Part shown: positions 52,755-62,570 of the stretch, piece by piece
Layout of the letters: each line of letters starts with the position of its first letter
Position numbering within the stretch: position 1 is the stretch's first letter
Source: Bacteroidales bacterium
GTDB taxonomy: Bacteria; Bacteroidota; Bacteroidia; Bacteroidales; UBA932
Assembly: GCA_020026355.1 (NCBI GenBank)
Contig: JAHHQP010000001.1
Location: forward strand, 49,916 to 113,915
Length of the DNA: 64,000 bases
Direction of reading: 5' to 3'
Notes under the pieces: model-generated
Database searches by the model: none
What the model was told of the DNA's origin: nothing
The model's input: only the letters and a program-made list of their open reading frames with translations
Made by a program: the position numbers and the translations under genes

Positions 52755-55700
52755 TTATTTCTTTATGATATCGTTGGAAAGGCCCATTTCATGGAGACTT
52801 TCTATGAATTCCGCTCCGATGGCAACCTTGTATTTCTTAGCTGCAAATTCAATCTTCCAGTGCTTTTCCGGATCCTCCAGGAGCAAGGTCAATGGGGTCG
52901 AACCCTTGTTGGCGGCCAGCAGGCGGACGAGCTTCTCCCGGAATTCCGGGCAGAGCTGCGTCGTGCTCACGGTAATGGCGAAACTTTTCACGTAAGAATC
53001 CATGACATTGCCCAGCAGCATGATCTTCTTCGGCTTGAACACCCAGCGGATATCTTTGACAGTGCTCGGGTCAGCGTTTCTCGGTGGATAATACTGCTGG
53101 TCGATCTCTCCTTCGATGAAGATGGAGGTATTCACCTGCAGGTAGCTCATGAACCTTTCATGGTCTTTTCCTCCCAAGACCAGTTCATAACTGCCGTCGA
53201 AGTCCTCGATGACGGTCTTGGACCACAGACGCCCGTTCTTTGTCGTCATGACATCGGAAGAAGTGATGAATCCCGCAATGGAAGTCTTGCGTACATTGGC
53301 CTTTGCCTTGCACTCTGTGATGGTATCTTCCAGATCCGAGAGTCTGCAGTTCGTGAAATGTTCGATCTCATAGGAATACTGGGTCAATGGATGGGCGGAG
53401 AGGTACATGCCGACCAGTTCCTTTTCCTTGTGCAGGAGCTCCAGCTTGTTCTCGTCCACGGTCAGTGACGGTATTTCCGGACGCTCCGGCTTCATTTCTT
53501 CCATGGCTCCGAAAAGGGAGGTGGTCTCGTCCATCTCGTCCTTACGCACCAGATCGCCATATTTCAGGAGTGTGTCCATGAAAGTCTCTCCATTGGAACA
53601 AGGCAGCTGGAACTGGGTCCTGCTGATGCCGAAACTGTCGAAGGCGCCGGAATAGAGGAGGGCTTCGAAAGCTTTGCGGTTCACGGTTCCTGACATTCTT
53701 TCCACGAAATCATAGATGTCCGCATACAGGCCGTTGGCTTCGCGATCTGCCATGATCGCTTCCACGATGTTGTTGCCGAAGCCTTTGATACCTCCGAGAC
53801 CGAAACGGATGTCTCCCGCCTTGTTGACGGTGAAACGTGCGCCGGATTCATTGATATCAGGATTCAAGACCTTCAGCTTCGACTTCTTGCAGTCGTCCAT
53901 GATCTTCTTGATCTCCTCCATGTTCGACAGATTCTTGCTCAGGTTGGCTGCCTGGAACTCTGCCGGATAATGGGCTTTCAGATAACCGGTCTGGTAGCTG
54001 ACCCAGGCGTAGCAGGTCGCGTGGGACTTGTTGAACGCATATTGAGCGAATTTTTCCCAGTCGCTCCATATTTTCAACAGGGTATCTTTCGGATGGCCGT
54101 TCTTGGTACCGCCATCGATGAATTTGCTCTTGAGAGACTGCAGCAGGTCGAACTTCTTCTTACCCATGGCTTTACGCAGGGTATCGGCCTCACCTTTCGT
54201 GAAGTTCGCGAGTTTCTGCGAGAGCAGCATGACCTGCTCCTGATAGACGGTCACCCCATAGGTGTCTTCCAGGAATTCCGCCATCTCCGGCAAGTCGTAT
54301 TCCACCTTCTCCACACCTTGTTTTCTGGCTACGAAAGATGGGATGTAGTCCATAGGTCCCGGACGATAGAGGGCATTCATGGCGATAAGATCCTCGAATC
54401 GGGTCGGCTGGAGCTTGATGAGCCATTCTTTCATGCCCGGAGATTCGAACTGGAAGACGGAAGTAGTGTCACCACGTCCGTAGAGTTCGTAAGTTTCCTT
54501 GTCGTCGATCGGGATCTTTTCCATATCGAATTCGATGCCCAGACGTTTCTTGATGAGATCCTGGCATTCCATGATGATGGAGAGGGTACGGAGACCCAGA
54601 AAGTCCATCTTCAGCATGCCGACTTCCTCGATGTAGTGTCCGTCATACTGGGAAACCCAGACATCCTCGCCAGTCAGTTTGTCAGCGGCCATGGTGATCG
54701 GAATGAAATCGGTCAGGTCACCTCGACCGATGATCATGGCGCAGGCATGCACACCGGTCTGGCGGATGCAGCCTTCCAGCTTCTGAGCGTAGGTCAGGAC
54801 TTCTTTGGTCAGTTCGGAGCCGTTTTCCAGCTCTTCCTTGAGTTCCGGGACGAATTTATAGCAGTTCTTGAGGTTCGGCTTGTACGTCACCTCTTTCTTG
54901 AATTTCTTGAATTGTTTCTTGACCTTGATCTTCTCTCCAGGATGCTCCGGATCATCGATCTCCACGGTCTTCTCGATCAGTTTCTGGCCTTCCTGCAGCA
55001 TGTCGTTCTCTCCGAACGGTGCTTCCGCATCTTCCATGAACGAGAACGGCTTGTCCGGGATGAGCTTGGTCAGCCGGTTGGATTCCTCGATGGACATTCG
55101 GCTGACGCGCGCCACGTCCTTGATCGCGCTTTTCGCGGCCATGGTACCGAAGGTGATCACATGGGAGATGTGGTCTTTTCCGTAGGTTTCCTCCACATAT
55201 TTGAAGGCACGGTAACGACCGTCATCATCGAAGTCGATATCGATATCCGGCATGTTGATTCGGTCCGGATTCAGGAAACGCTCGAACAGGAGCTGGTACT
55301 TGATCGGGTCGAGATTCGTGATTTTCAGACAGTAGGCGACCACTGAACCGGCGGCAGAGCCACGGCCCGGACCGACGGAGATGCCGGAACGGCGGGCAGC
55401 CGCGATGAAGTCCTGGACAATGAGGAAGTAGTCCGGGAAACCCATCATGCAGATGGTCTTCAGCTCGAATTCGATACGTTCAGCCTGTTCCTCGGTCAAG
55501 GTCTCTCCATAGCGCATGTGAGCGCCCAGATAGGTCAGATGGCAGAGATAGGCGACAGAGACGCAGAAAGCATCTCCCCTGTAGTTTCCTTTCTTATCGC
55601 ATCGTCCGGCATCGATGATCTCCTTGTATCTCTCCAGATATTTTCCGGATTCTGCCAGGAAGGAGTCTTCAATCTTGAACAACGGGAGGATCGGGTCCCG

Positions 55701-56558
55701 GTCGATCTGGTAACCTTCGATCTTGTTCGCGATTTCCATGGTATTGTCCAGAATTTCCGGATGGTCAGGGAAGAGTTCTTCCATTTCCGCCCGGCTTTTC
55801 ATATATTCCTGCTGCGTATAGCGCATCCTGTCCGGATCATCGACATAGGAGTTCGTCGTCAGACAGATCAGGCGGTCGTGGGCAGGTCCATCTTCTTTCC
55901 GGACGAAGTGGATATCATTGGTAGCGATGACTTTCGTATGGGTCTTTTCTGCAAGTTCAAAGATACCGTCGATGGTTGTCATCTGCTTGTCATAGACCTC
56001 CATGGATTGACCTGGAATTTCCGTCTTGTGTTTCTGCACCTCCAGATAGTAATCATCTCCGAAAACACGTTTGTGCCACAGCACCGCTTTTTCAGCGCTT
56101 TCCATATCTCCGGCGATGATGAATCTCGGTACTTCGCCCGCGATGCAGGCTGAGCAGCAGATCAGGTCTTCATGGTATTTCTCCACCACTTCATGGGATA
56201 CCCTCGGCTTGCCGTAGTACATACCTTCGATATGCCCGGTGGAGACGATCTTCATCAGGTTCTTGTAACCATGGTAGTTCTTGGCCAGGAGGATCAGGTG
56301 GTAGTAGGCACGATGGTCCTTGTCCTTGATCTTGTGGTCGAATTTCGATACATAGATCTCACAGCCCACGATCGGCTTGATGTCAGGGTATTTCGCCGCT
56401 ACCTTGAAGAATTCCTTGATACCGTACATATTGCCGTGGTCCGTCAGGGCCAGGGCTGGCATGTTCAGTTCAGATGCTCTCTGGAACAGGTCTGAAATGG
56501 AAGACATACCATCAAGGATGGAATATTGGGAGTGGACGTGAAGATGTACGAAGGCCAT
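52755..56558 (-). CDS. dnaE: DNA polymerase III alpha subunit
   Basis: The 1267-residue product starts at ATG 56558 (MAFVHLHVHSQYSILDG). An in-frame TTG at 56585 lies in the -7 box and is rejected. The PHP domain (1-270) keeps HLHVHSQYS, TDHGNMYG and NDIHF metal ligands, which suggests active proofreading. The polymerase palm has GPGRGSAAGSVVAYCL and the catalytic aspartates PDIDIDFDDDGR near residue 418. Then comes YQEQVMLLSQKLANFTKGEAD, the HhH motif near 850 and an OB domain around 1010-1110 (IAGFITSSDVMTTKNGR). This is the main replicative polymerase. It has a consensus promoter inside the secDF terminator and leads the thiL-like gene. Confidence 0.97.
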   Translation of the reverse strand: MAFVHLHVHSQYSILDGMSSISDLFQRASELNMPALALTDHGNMYGIKEFFKVAAKYPDIKPIVGCEIYVSKFDHKIKDKDHRAYYHLILLAKNYHGYKNLMKIVSTGHIEGMYYGKPRVSHEVVEKYHEDLICCSACIAGEVPRFIIAGDMESAEKAVLWHKRVFGDDYYLEVQKHKTEIPGQSMEVYDKQMTTIDGIFELAEKTHTKVIATNDIHFVRKEDGPAHDRLICLTTNSYVDDPDRMRYTQQEYMKSRAEMEELFPDHPEILDNTMEIANKIEGYQIDRDPILPLFKIEDSFLAESGKYLERYKEIIDAGRCDKKGNYRGDAFCVSVAYLCHLTYLGAHMRYGETLTEEQAERIEFELKTICMMGFPDYFLIVQDFIAAARRSGISVGPGRGSAAGSVVAYCLKITNLDPIKYQLLFERFLNPDRINMPDIDIDFDDDGRYRAFKYVEETYGKDHISHVITFGTMAAKSAIKDVARVSRMSIEESNRLTKLIPDKPFSFMEDAEAPFGENDMLQEGQKLIEKTVEIDDPEHPGEKIKVKKQFKKFKKEVTYKPNLKNCYKFVPELKEELENGSELTKEVLTYAQKLEGCIRQTGVHACAMIIGRGDLTDFIPITMAADKLTGEDVWVSQYDGHYIEEVGMLKMDFLGLRTLSIIMECQDLIKKRLGIEFDMEKIPIDDKETYELYGRGDTTSVFQFESPGMKEWLIKLQPTRFEDLIAMNALYRPGPMDYIPSFVARKQGVEKVEYDLPEMAEFLEDTYGVTVYQEQVMLLSQKLANFTKGEADTLRKAMGKKKFDLLQSLKSKFIDGGTKNGHPKDTLLKIWSDWEKFAQYAFNKSHATCYAWVSYQTGYLKAHYPAEFQAANLSKNLSNMEEIKKIMDDCKKSKLKVLNPDINESGARFTVNKAGDIRFGLGGIKGFGNNIVEAIMADREANGLYADIYDFVERMSGTVNRKAFEALLYSGAFDSFGISRTQFQLPCSNGETFMDTLLKYGDLVRKDEMDETTSLFGAMEEMKPERPEIPSLTVDENKLELLHKEKELVGMYLSAHPLTQYSYEIEHFTNCRLSDLEDTITECKAKANVRKTSIAGFITSSDVMTTKNGRLWSKTVIEDFDGSYELVLGGKDHERFMSYLQVNTSIFIEGEIDQQYYPPRNADPSTVKDIRWVFKPKKIMLLGNVMDSYVKSFAITVSTTQLCPEFREKLVRLLAANKGSTPLTLLLEDPEKHWKIEFAAKKYKVAIGAEFIESLHEMGLSNDIIKK

Positions 56559-56582
56559 GTCTTTTCTGATTTTCAATGCAGA

Positions 56583-56614
56583 CAAAGGTACTCAAAATTT
56601 ACTGCTGCAACAAA
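56583..56614 (-). promoter_or_regulatory. dnaE promoter (perfect consensus, shared with terminator)
   Basis: On the minus strand TTTG (56611-56614), a spacer of exactly 20 bases and TACCTTTG (56583-56590) match the consensus. The TTTG is the tail of the T-run of the secDF terminator. Confidence 0.8.
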
Positions 56615-56652
56615 AAAATCCCTCCTCCGGGAAAATTCCGGAAGAGGGATTC
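56612..56652 (-). terminator. intrinsic terminator of secDF
   Basis: On the minus strand the stem AATCCCTCttCCGG / CCGGagGAGGGATT with a short AT-rich loop is followed by seven T. It lies 31 bases after the secDF stop. Confidence 0.85.
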
Positions 56653-56683
56653 CTATCGTGTCACCTGTCTGTTAAGACGAGGA

Positions 56684-59600
56684 TTATTTGCTGGCTTTCA
56701 ATGCTTTCTTATCAGCTTTTGCTGCTATCTTGTTCGTTGCATCGAACATGATAGGAGTTGCGATGAAGATAGAAGCATAAGTTCCGATCACGACACCGAG
56801 GATGAGGGCGATGGAAAGACCTCTGATCACCTCACCGCCGAAGATCGCGATGGCAAGCATGACGACGAGAGTAGTGACTGAGGTATTCATCGTACGTGAC
56901 AGTGTGCTGTTCAAAGCCTCGTTGGTCGTAGCTTTCAGATCAGCGTTAGGATGCTGTCCTCTGAATTCACGGATACGGTCGAAGATGACCACGGTATCAT
57001 TGATGGCATAACCGATGATCGTCAGGATAGCTGCGATGAAGGTCTGGTCGATATCAAGGTTGAACGGCAGTATTCCGGTGAACAGGGAGAAGAATCCGAT
57101 CACGATGATGGCGGTATGTGCAAGACCTAATACACCGCCGAGACCCCAGGTCCAGCCCTTGAAGCGGACTGCGATGTAACCGAAGATAGCGATCAGCGCG
57201 ATGAACACTGCAATGAGCGCGTCTCTCTGGATATCCTCAGCGATGGATGCACCGACTTTATCTGCACTCTTGATCATATCTTCCTTTGCAGGAGTCTGTG
57301 CAGCGTCGACGAAACCGTTCTTGATGAAAGCGTTGTAGAGCGTTGTGGAAACCTCTTCATCGGTATAGAACTCCTCTGTACCGGCTTTCTCGATATCATT
57401 GGCCATGGTGATCTTCATCTGGTTCTCACCACCGAACTGTTTTACTTCCGGTGTGATGTTGAACTCGCTTCTGATCACTTTACGTACTTCCTCGGCAGCT
57501 ACATTCTTGTCCAGTTCCACAACGATGGAACGACCGCCCATGAAGTCGACACCATAGGTGAAGCCTTTGAAGCAGATGGATGCGATGGAGATGATGATGA
57601 GGGCTCCTGAGAAGATGTAGGAGAATTTCCTCTTGGCGATGAAGTCTACATGTGTATTCTGCAGGAAGTTTCTTGTCAGCTTGTTATCGAAGGTGACATT
57701 CTTTCCTTTGCATACCCTGTCGTCAAACACCAGTCTGGTGATGAAGATGGAAGTAAGGATGGAAGTCACGATACCGATGATCAAGGTTGTCGCGAAGCCC
57801 TGTACCGGACCTGAACCGAAGACGAAGAGGACGACACCAGTGATGATGGTCGTCAGCTGACCGTCGATGATGGCTGAGTAGGCGTTGGAGTATCCGTCAG
57901 CGATGGCCTTGCTCAAGCCTTTGCCGGCACGGAGTTCCTCTTTGACACGCTCGTAGATGATGACGTTGGCATCGACTGCCATACCGAGAGTCAGGACGAG
58001 ACCTGCGATACCTGGAAGGGTCAGTACGGCGTGGAAGGATACCAGTGAACCAAGAAGCAGGAGAACGTTGCACAGCAGTGCGAGGTCAGCTACGAGACCA
58101 GCTCCATGATAGAAGAGGATCATGTAGATGAGGACCAGCACGAAGGCGATCACGAAAGAGATGAGACCTGCCTTGATGGATCTGGCACCGAGAGAAGGAC
58201 CTACGATCTGCTCCTGGATGATGGATGCCGGTGCAGGAAGTTTACCTGACTTCAGCACGTTGGCCAAGTCTTCTGCCTCTTCAAGGGTGAAGTCACCGGA
58301 AATTTCGGAGCTACCGCCTGAAATGACATCGTTCACGTTAGGATAGGAGTAGACCATGCCGTCAAGCACGATGGCGATACGCTGTCCGATGCTCTGCTCG
58401 GTGATCCTTTTCCATTTGTTGGCGCCTTCCGCGTTCATGGTCATGGATACGCTGTAGGCAGAACCGCCTCTTCCGTAGTCGGAAGTCTGCACCCTTGCTT
58501 CAGTGACCACTTCACCGCCGAGGTCAGCACGACCCTTGTTTGCATTGTAGATAGCCACGAGCTCTACAATGTGGTTGTCGTCAGCCTTGAATGACCACAT
58601 CGGGATCATTTCAGCATAGCGGGCTTTGCGGAGAATCTTGTTGACGGTAGCGGTATCCTGCTCATGCACTCTTGCGATGCAACCGTTGCCGTAGTCGCCG
58701 AACATGTTGGCGCGGCGGTCATCGTTGAATGCCTTCACTGCCTCTTTGTTGAGTTTCTCGAGGGTTCCGGTCAGCTTCTCGAATCTGTTGGCGTCATTGT
58801 CGCCGGCAGAAGGGGAAGTCGTGAAAGTTCTCCAGAATTCCAGGTTTGCGGAAGCTTTGAGGAGGTTCCTTACACGTTCAGGATCTTTCACACCCGGAAG
58901 CTCGACGAGGATTCGTCCGTCTTCTCCGACTTTCTGGATGTTAGGAGAGGTGACACCGAAACGGTCGATACGGTTTCTGAGGACGTTGAAAGAGTTGTTG
59001 ATGGCACTTTCTGATTCGTTCTTGAGTGCTTTCGTGATCTCTGCGGCATCGCTGTTCTTGCTGATCTTGTCTCCGAGACTTTTCTCGAAAGTGGTGAAGA
59101 GAGCTTCTTCTCCAACCTTTGCAGTGTAGTTGTTCACGAAGTTCTCGATGAACTTGTTGCCTGAACCGGCTTCTGCGGCAATGGCTTCGTTGAAAGCGGC
59201 CACGTTGCTCTCAGCTGGATTTCCGAGAGCCTTGACCAGGTCTTCGAACTGAACCTGGAGCATGATGTTCATACCGCCCTTGAGGTCAAGACCGAGGTTG
59301 ATCTCTCTTTCCTTGACGTCCTTGTAGGTATAGCCCAGGTAAATCTTCTCGTGTGAAATTGAATCGACGAAATGTCTTTCCAGTTTCTGTTCGCTCATGA
59401 CGAGCAGAGCGTCCAGCTCGTCTGCAGACTCTTCTGCTGCTGCTTTCAGAGAGTCAAGCTCTGCAGCCTGTGTGAACTCCGCACCTTCAGCCTCTTTGCG
59501 TGCTTCCAGTCCAGCGATCTGTCCGTTGAGGTTCTTGATTTCCTCGTTGAGGATTTCTGCCTTTGATTTGTTTTGTGCGAAAGTCTCTGCTGCATAGTCC

Positions 59601-59707
59601 TCAGCCTTGTTTTCCCAGTACATGGAAACACCGGTGAAGCTAAGTACCCAGAGGCTCGCTACGGCCAGGATGATGGCTACAAATCTGATAGCGCCTTTAC
59701 TTTGCAT
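56684..59707 (-). CDS. secDF: SecDF fusion, protein-export membrane protein
   Basis: The 1007-residue fusion joins SecD (about 1-630) and SecF (about 660-1000), as usual in Bacteroidetes. The N-terminal helix (about 8-28) is followed by a periplasmic coiled-coil stretch (about 40-110). The SecD signature NLGLDLKGGMNIMLQV is near 139, the P1 domain includes RIDRFGVTSPNIQKVGEDGRILVELPG, and there are six-helix membrane bundles with LTLPGIAGLVLTLGMAVDANVIIYERV. The SecF half has FTYGVDFMGGRSIVVE and IGYAINDTVVIFDRIRE. It uses proton-motive force to pull proteins out of SecYEG. Confidence 0.97.
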   Translation of the reverse strand: MQSKGAIRFVAIILAVASLWVLSFTGVSMYWENKAEDYAAETFAQNKSKAEILNEEIKNLNGQIAGLEARKEAEGAEFTQAAELDSLKAAAEESADELDALLVMSEQKLERHFVDSISHEKIYLGYTYKDVKEREINLGLDLKGGMNIMLQVQFEDLVKALGNPAESNVAAFNEAIAAEAGSGNKFIENFVNNYTAKVGEEALFTTFEKSLGDKISKNSDAAEITKALKNESESAINNSFNVLRNRIDRFGVTSPNIQKVGEDGRILVELPGVKDPERVRNLLKASANLEFWRTFTTSPSAGDNDANRFEKLTGTLEKLNKEAVKAFNDDRRANMFGDYGNGCIARVHEQDTATVNKILRKARYAEMIPMWSFKADDNHIVELVAIYNANKGRADLGGEVVTEARVQTSDYGRGGSAYSVSMTMNAEGANKWKRITEQSIGQRIAIVLDGMVYSYPNVNDVISGGSSEISGDFTLEEAEDLANVLKSGKLPAPASIIQEQIVGPSLGARSIKAGLISFVIAFVLVLIYMILFYHGAGLVADLALLCNVLLLLGSLVSFHAVLTLPGIAGLVLTLGMAVDANVIIYERVKEELRAGKGLSKAIADGYSNAYSAIIDGQLTTIITGVVLFVFGSGPVQGFATTLIIGIVTSILTSIFITRLVFDDRVCKGKNVTFDNKLTRNFLQNTHVDFIAKRKFSYIFSGALIIISIASICFKGFTYGVDFMGGRSIVVELDKNVAAEEVRKVIRSEFNITPEVKQFGGENQMKITMANDIEKAGTEEFYTDEEVSTTLYNAFIKNGFVDAAQTPAKEDMIKSADKVGASIAEDIQRDALIAVFIALIAIFGYIAVRFKGWTWGLGGVLGLAHTAIIVIGFFSLFTGILPFNLDIDQTFIAAILTIIGYAINDTVVIFDRIREFRGQHPNADLKATTNEALNSTLSRTMNTSVTTLVVMLAIAIFGGEVIRGLSIALILGVVIGTYASIFIATPIMFDATNKIAAKADKKALKASK

Positions 59708-59778
59708 AGTTGTTGTTATTTAATTGATTATTGTTTTAAATCGTTCTAATCCACTATATAAGATGTGCAAATAGGGCA

Positions 59779-59786
59779 CAAATTTA
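59779..59786 (-). promoter_or_regulatory. -7 box of secDF
   Basis: TAAATTTG on the minus strand is a perfect match, 71 bases before the secDF start. The -33 region shows only TTTA at a short spacing of 15 bases. Confidence 0.48.
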
Positions 59787-59960
59787 CTTAATTTTTTGGG
59801 ATAAATGCATAAAGTGGAGATATTTTATCTTTCCTTTCGTGACTTTCCACCCCTTTTCCGATGGTGATACCGTGGAAATGAAGACTTGCCCCTTCTGTCT
59901 AGCATAGAAATTGTTCTTTGCGTGATGGCTGGAATTAGCCGGTAACTGAAAAAAATTAAG

Positions 59961-59968
59961 TAAGTTTG
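59961..59968 (+). promoter_or_regulatory. -7 box of the PD40/SPOR operon
   Basis: TAAGTTTG is a perfect match 35 bases before ATG 60004. An AGGAG at 59994-59998 is an unusually good Shine-Dalgarno site for this group. The remainder of the 296-base divergent spacer towards secDF holds nothing else I recognise. Confidence 0.5.
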
Positions 59969-60003
59969 CAAATTGACTTGTTTTTGAGAATTTAGGAGAA
60001 GAA

Positions 60004-62076
60004 ATGAAGTTCATCACCGAGATATGTACCTTGTGTTCCGGTCTGCTGCTGTGTCCGATCGGAACCTTTGCGCAAAATATGACAGATAGCCTTGCTGTGG
60101 TTGCGGACACCCTCACATTGGTCCAGGACAGTACGGTCGCAGCGGTCGGCACCCATCCATTGGCCAAGGATAGTCTGACATTGGTCCAGGACAGTCTGAC
60201 TGTTGCCGCTGACACTCTTCCATTGGCCAAGGATAGTCTTGCTGTGGTTGCGGACACCCTCACATTGGTCCAGGACAGTCTGCTCGTACCGGTCCGGAAG
60301 GTGAATCTGGACTCCTTGCATCGGTTGGCGGACAGTCTCCGTATGAACTACAGCTTTCAGGCCTCCTGTGATATCTTCGACGAACTGCTGGCGCAGGAAA
60401 TGGATTCTATAGATCTTCAGCGCATCAGGGATGAACGGCTGACCGCGCAGAATGGGCTGGTGATGTCCTCTTTCGTCGCCACGCCGAAAGTGGTGGCCAA
60501 GAAAAGATTCCCGCTCGGGGAGTTCTATCTGTATTATCCGCTGGAAGATAAGTCCTGGAGGTCTTATCCCAATGTGCTGGATACCTCTGGCGCCCGTTTC
60601 CCGGTAAATGCTCTGTATTTCCCGGAAGGTTCGACTTCACTGTATTATTCCGCTCATGATGAGACAGGAGCGAGAAATATCTACCATATCCGGAAGGAAG
60701 ATAGTCTGTGGACGGTTCCTGCACTCTTGAATGAGGACATGACTTCCGCTTCCAACGATATCTTTCCGCTTCTGTCGGCTGACCGGAAGAAACTCTTTTT
60801 TTCTTCTGACGGACTGTTCGGAGCGGGGGGCTATGACCTTTATGTCTCGGAATGGGACGAGGAACGCAAAGACTGGGGCGAGCCGGAAAACATGGGTTTC
60901 CCTTATTCTTCTCCTGCCAATGATTATCTGTATATGGATTCCGAGGACGGGCGTTTCTCGATCTTTGCCTCTGACCGGGAATGTTCTCCGGACAGTGTCT
61001 GGGTCTATGTGCTTGAATATGACAATCTTCCGGTCCGTAAGGAAATCGAGGATCCGGCTGTGCTGAAGGAACTTTGTACGTTGAAGCCGGAAATCGTGGA
61101 GGAAGACTCCGTGAACCTGCTGGATGCCGAGGTGCCGGAAAATCTGGATATCCGCCGGTACATGGACAAGATCACTCAGGTCAATGCATTGAGGGATACC
61201 ATTTTCGCTCATACGGTGCGTCTGGATCAGGACCGCAATGCTTATGCAGTCAGTGCGGACGAGGGGGAAATGGAGGCGCTCACTCGGAAGATAGATGCCG
61301 GAGAAAGTGCTATCAGGGGGTTGACGGATTCCTTGACATTGGCTCGTAAGCAGCTGCAGGACATCGAGATGGAATTTCTTTTCAGCGGGGTGGTCATCGA
61401 TCCTCAGAAACTGATGGAAGAGGCGGACAAAGAAGAGGAACCGGTACGGGAGAGATACAGCTTCGATCGTCTGGAAAGAGGAGAGACGCTGGTGCTTTGT
61501 CTTCAGGAACCGGAAGTTCGTTTTGACTATACTTTCCGGATCGAGGATACTTCCAGCATCGCTGAAAGCAACATGCTTCCGGAAGGACTGGTTTATCAGA
61601 TTCAGATGATGGTGCGGAAGACGAAGGCTGGTGTCGCTGCTCTGAAGGGCATCAGTCCGGTGTTCGAGATTCGGAATAATGCTGGAACCTATACCTACAA
61701 GGCCGGAGTCTTCAATACTTACAAGGATGCCTTGTCAAAACTCAATCTGGTCAAACGGAAGGGATTCCGTTATGCGAAGATCGTCGCTTCCGAAGACGGA
61801 AAGACGCTTTCCATCGCTGCTGCGAGGGAGTTGGAGAAGCAGCTGGCCGCGCGTCCTGACCGGTATGAAGTGCTGTACGATGGTGAGACTCTCCCTGTCA
61901 GTATGATGGAAGAAATCAAGGCGTTGTCAGGAAAAGATGTGGCAAAAGGCGAGAGAAACGGAAAAATTATGTATATTGTAGGACCGTTTGAGCAGAAGGA
62001 GGATGCTGAATTGATTTCAGCCCATCTGCGTAACGGTGGTGCGGCTGATGTCGTGCTGCATGAAATCGGAAAATAA
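60004..62076 (+). CDS. PD40 beta-propeller and SPOR-like envelope protein with tandem Asp-Ser-Leu repeats
   Basis: The 690-residue product has a signal peptide (1-23). Residues about 27-95 are a low-complexity repeat of DSL-x-VVADTL / LVQDSL units (see the repeat entry). PD40-like strands follow at about 190-330 (ALYFPEGSTSLYYSAHD, LSADRKKLFFSSDGLFGAGGYDLY). A coiled coil spans about 390-470 and a SPOR-like domain about 535-600 (YQIQMMVRKTK, YTYKAGVFNTYKDAL, GFRYAKIV). A second, partial SPOR-like unit ends the protein (IMYIVGPFEQKEDAEL). SPOR domains bind denuded peptidoglycan, so a cell-wall-associated role is likely. There is no OmpA domain. The nfeD gene follows after eight bases. Confidence 0.75.
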   Translation: MKFITEICTLCSGLLLCPIGTFAQNMTDSLAVVADTLTLVQDSTVAAVGTHPLAKDSLTLVQDSLTVAADTLPLAKDSLAVVADTLTLVQDSLLVPVRKVNLDSLHRLADSLRMNYSFQASCDIFDELLAQEMDSIDLQRIRDERLTAQNGLVMSSFVATPKVVAKKRFPLGEFYLYYPLEDKSWRSYPNVLDTSGARFPVNALYFPEGSTSLYYSAHDETGARNIYHIRKEDSLWTVPALLNEDMTSASNDIFPLLSADRKKLFFSSDGLFGAGGYDLYVSEWDEERKDWGEPENMGFPYSSPANDYLYMDSEDGRFSIFASDRECSPDSVWVYVLEYDNLPVRKEIEDPAVLKELCTLKPEIVEEDSVNLLDAEVPENLDIRRYMDKITQVNALRDTIFAHTVRLDQDRNAYAVSADEGEMEALTRKIDAGESAIRGLTDSLTLARKQLQDIEMEFLFSGVVIDPQKLMEEADKEEEPVRERYSFDRLERGETLVLCLQEPEVRFDYTFRIEDTSSIAESNMLPEGLVYQIQMMVRKTKAGVAALKGISPVFEIRNNAGTYTYKAGVFNTYKDALSKLNLVKRKGFRYAKIVASEDGKTLSIAAARELEKQLAARPDRYEVLYDGETLPVSMMEEIKALSGKDVAKGERNGKIMYIVGPFEQKEDAELISAHLRNGGAADVVLHEIGK
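60085..60279 (+). repeat. 147-bp-period tandem repeat inside the PD40/SPOR gene
   Basis: Two 48-base copies (60085-60132 and 60232-60279) are nearly identical and lie 147 bases (49 codons) apart. Between them are further shorter copies of the LVQDSL and PLAKDSL units. The very low silent divergence points to recent duplication, so copy number may vary between strains. Confidence 0.85.
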
Positions 62077-62084
62077 AGAAGAAC

Positions 62085-62558
62085 ATGGATATTATCATTA
62101 CATTGATTCTGGTCGGTCTACTCCTGATGTTCGTTGAGGTCGTCCTGGTTCCAGGAGTCGGTATTTCCGGCATTCTCGGCGTAGCGGCCATGATCGCTTC
62201 CGTATGGCTCGCTTGGGTGGATTACGGCATGTCTGCCGGTCTGATCGTCGCTTCGGTCAATATTCTGCTGGTCATTCTGCTCATCCTTATTGCTGTGAAG
62301 ACAAGCCTCTGGAAAAGGCTGGCTTTGAAGACGAATATCGAGTCTAAGGTGGAATCTTTCAAGGAAGGGGAAATTCTTGCCGGTGAAAAAGGTAAGGCAC
62401 AGACACGTCTGGCTCCTATGGGAACGGTCCGTTTCGGCGAAAAGTCCCTGGAGTGCAAATCCTTGGAAGGCATCATTGATCCAGGAACAGATGTGGAAGT
62501 GGCCCGGATCGAGGATAATCACGTCTGTGTACGGAAATCCATTGTCGCAAACAACTAA
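62085..62558 (+). CDS. NfeD-family membrane protein
   Basis: The 157-residue product has three hydrophobic segments (about 4-22, 28-46, 52-72; GLLLMFVEVVLVPGVGISGILGVAAMIASVW) and a soluble OB-fold C-terminus (about 95-155). This region carries GEKGKAQTRLAPMGTVRFG and V-x-V-x-x-I-E-D-N, typical of the short NfeD type. NfeD proteins pair with flotillin-like proteins in membrane microdomains, and floA is the next gene, 12 bases later. The preceding PD40/SPOR gene ends eight bases upstream. Confidence 0.9.
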   Translation: MDIIITLILVGLLLMFVEVVLVPGVGISGILGVAAMIASVWLAWVDYGMSAGLIVASVNILLVILLILIAVKTSLWKRLALKTNIESKVESFKEGEILAGEKGKAQTRLAPMGTVRFGEKSLECKSLEGIIDPGTDVEVARIEDNHVCVRKSIVANN

Positions 62559-62570
62559 AACTGAAAAAAT

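Noticed and set aside
53970..55346. 458-codon open frame on the plus strand
   Set aside because: Antisense to dnaE; no domain, and dnaE is conserved throughout.
60085..60279. CRISPR-like array
   Set aside because: The repeats are in frame and coding, differ in length and have no unique spacers of constant size. No CRISPR array or cas gene was seen in the window.
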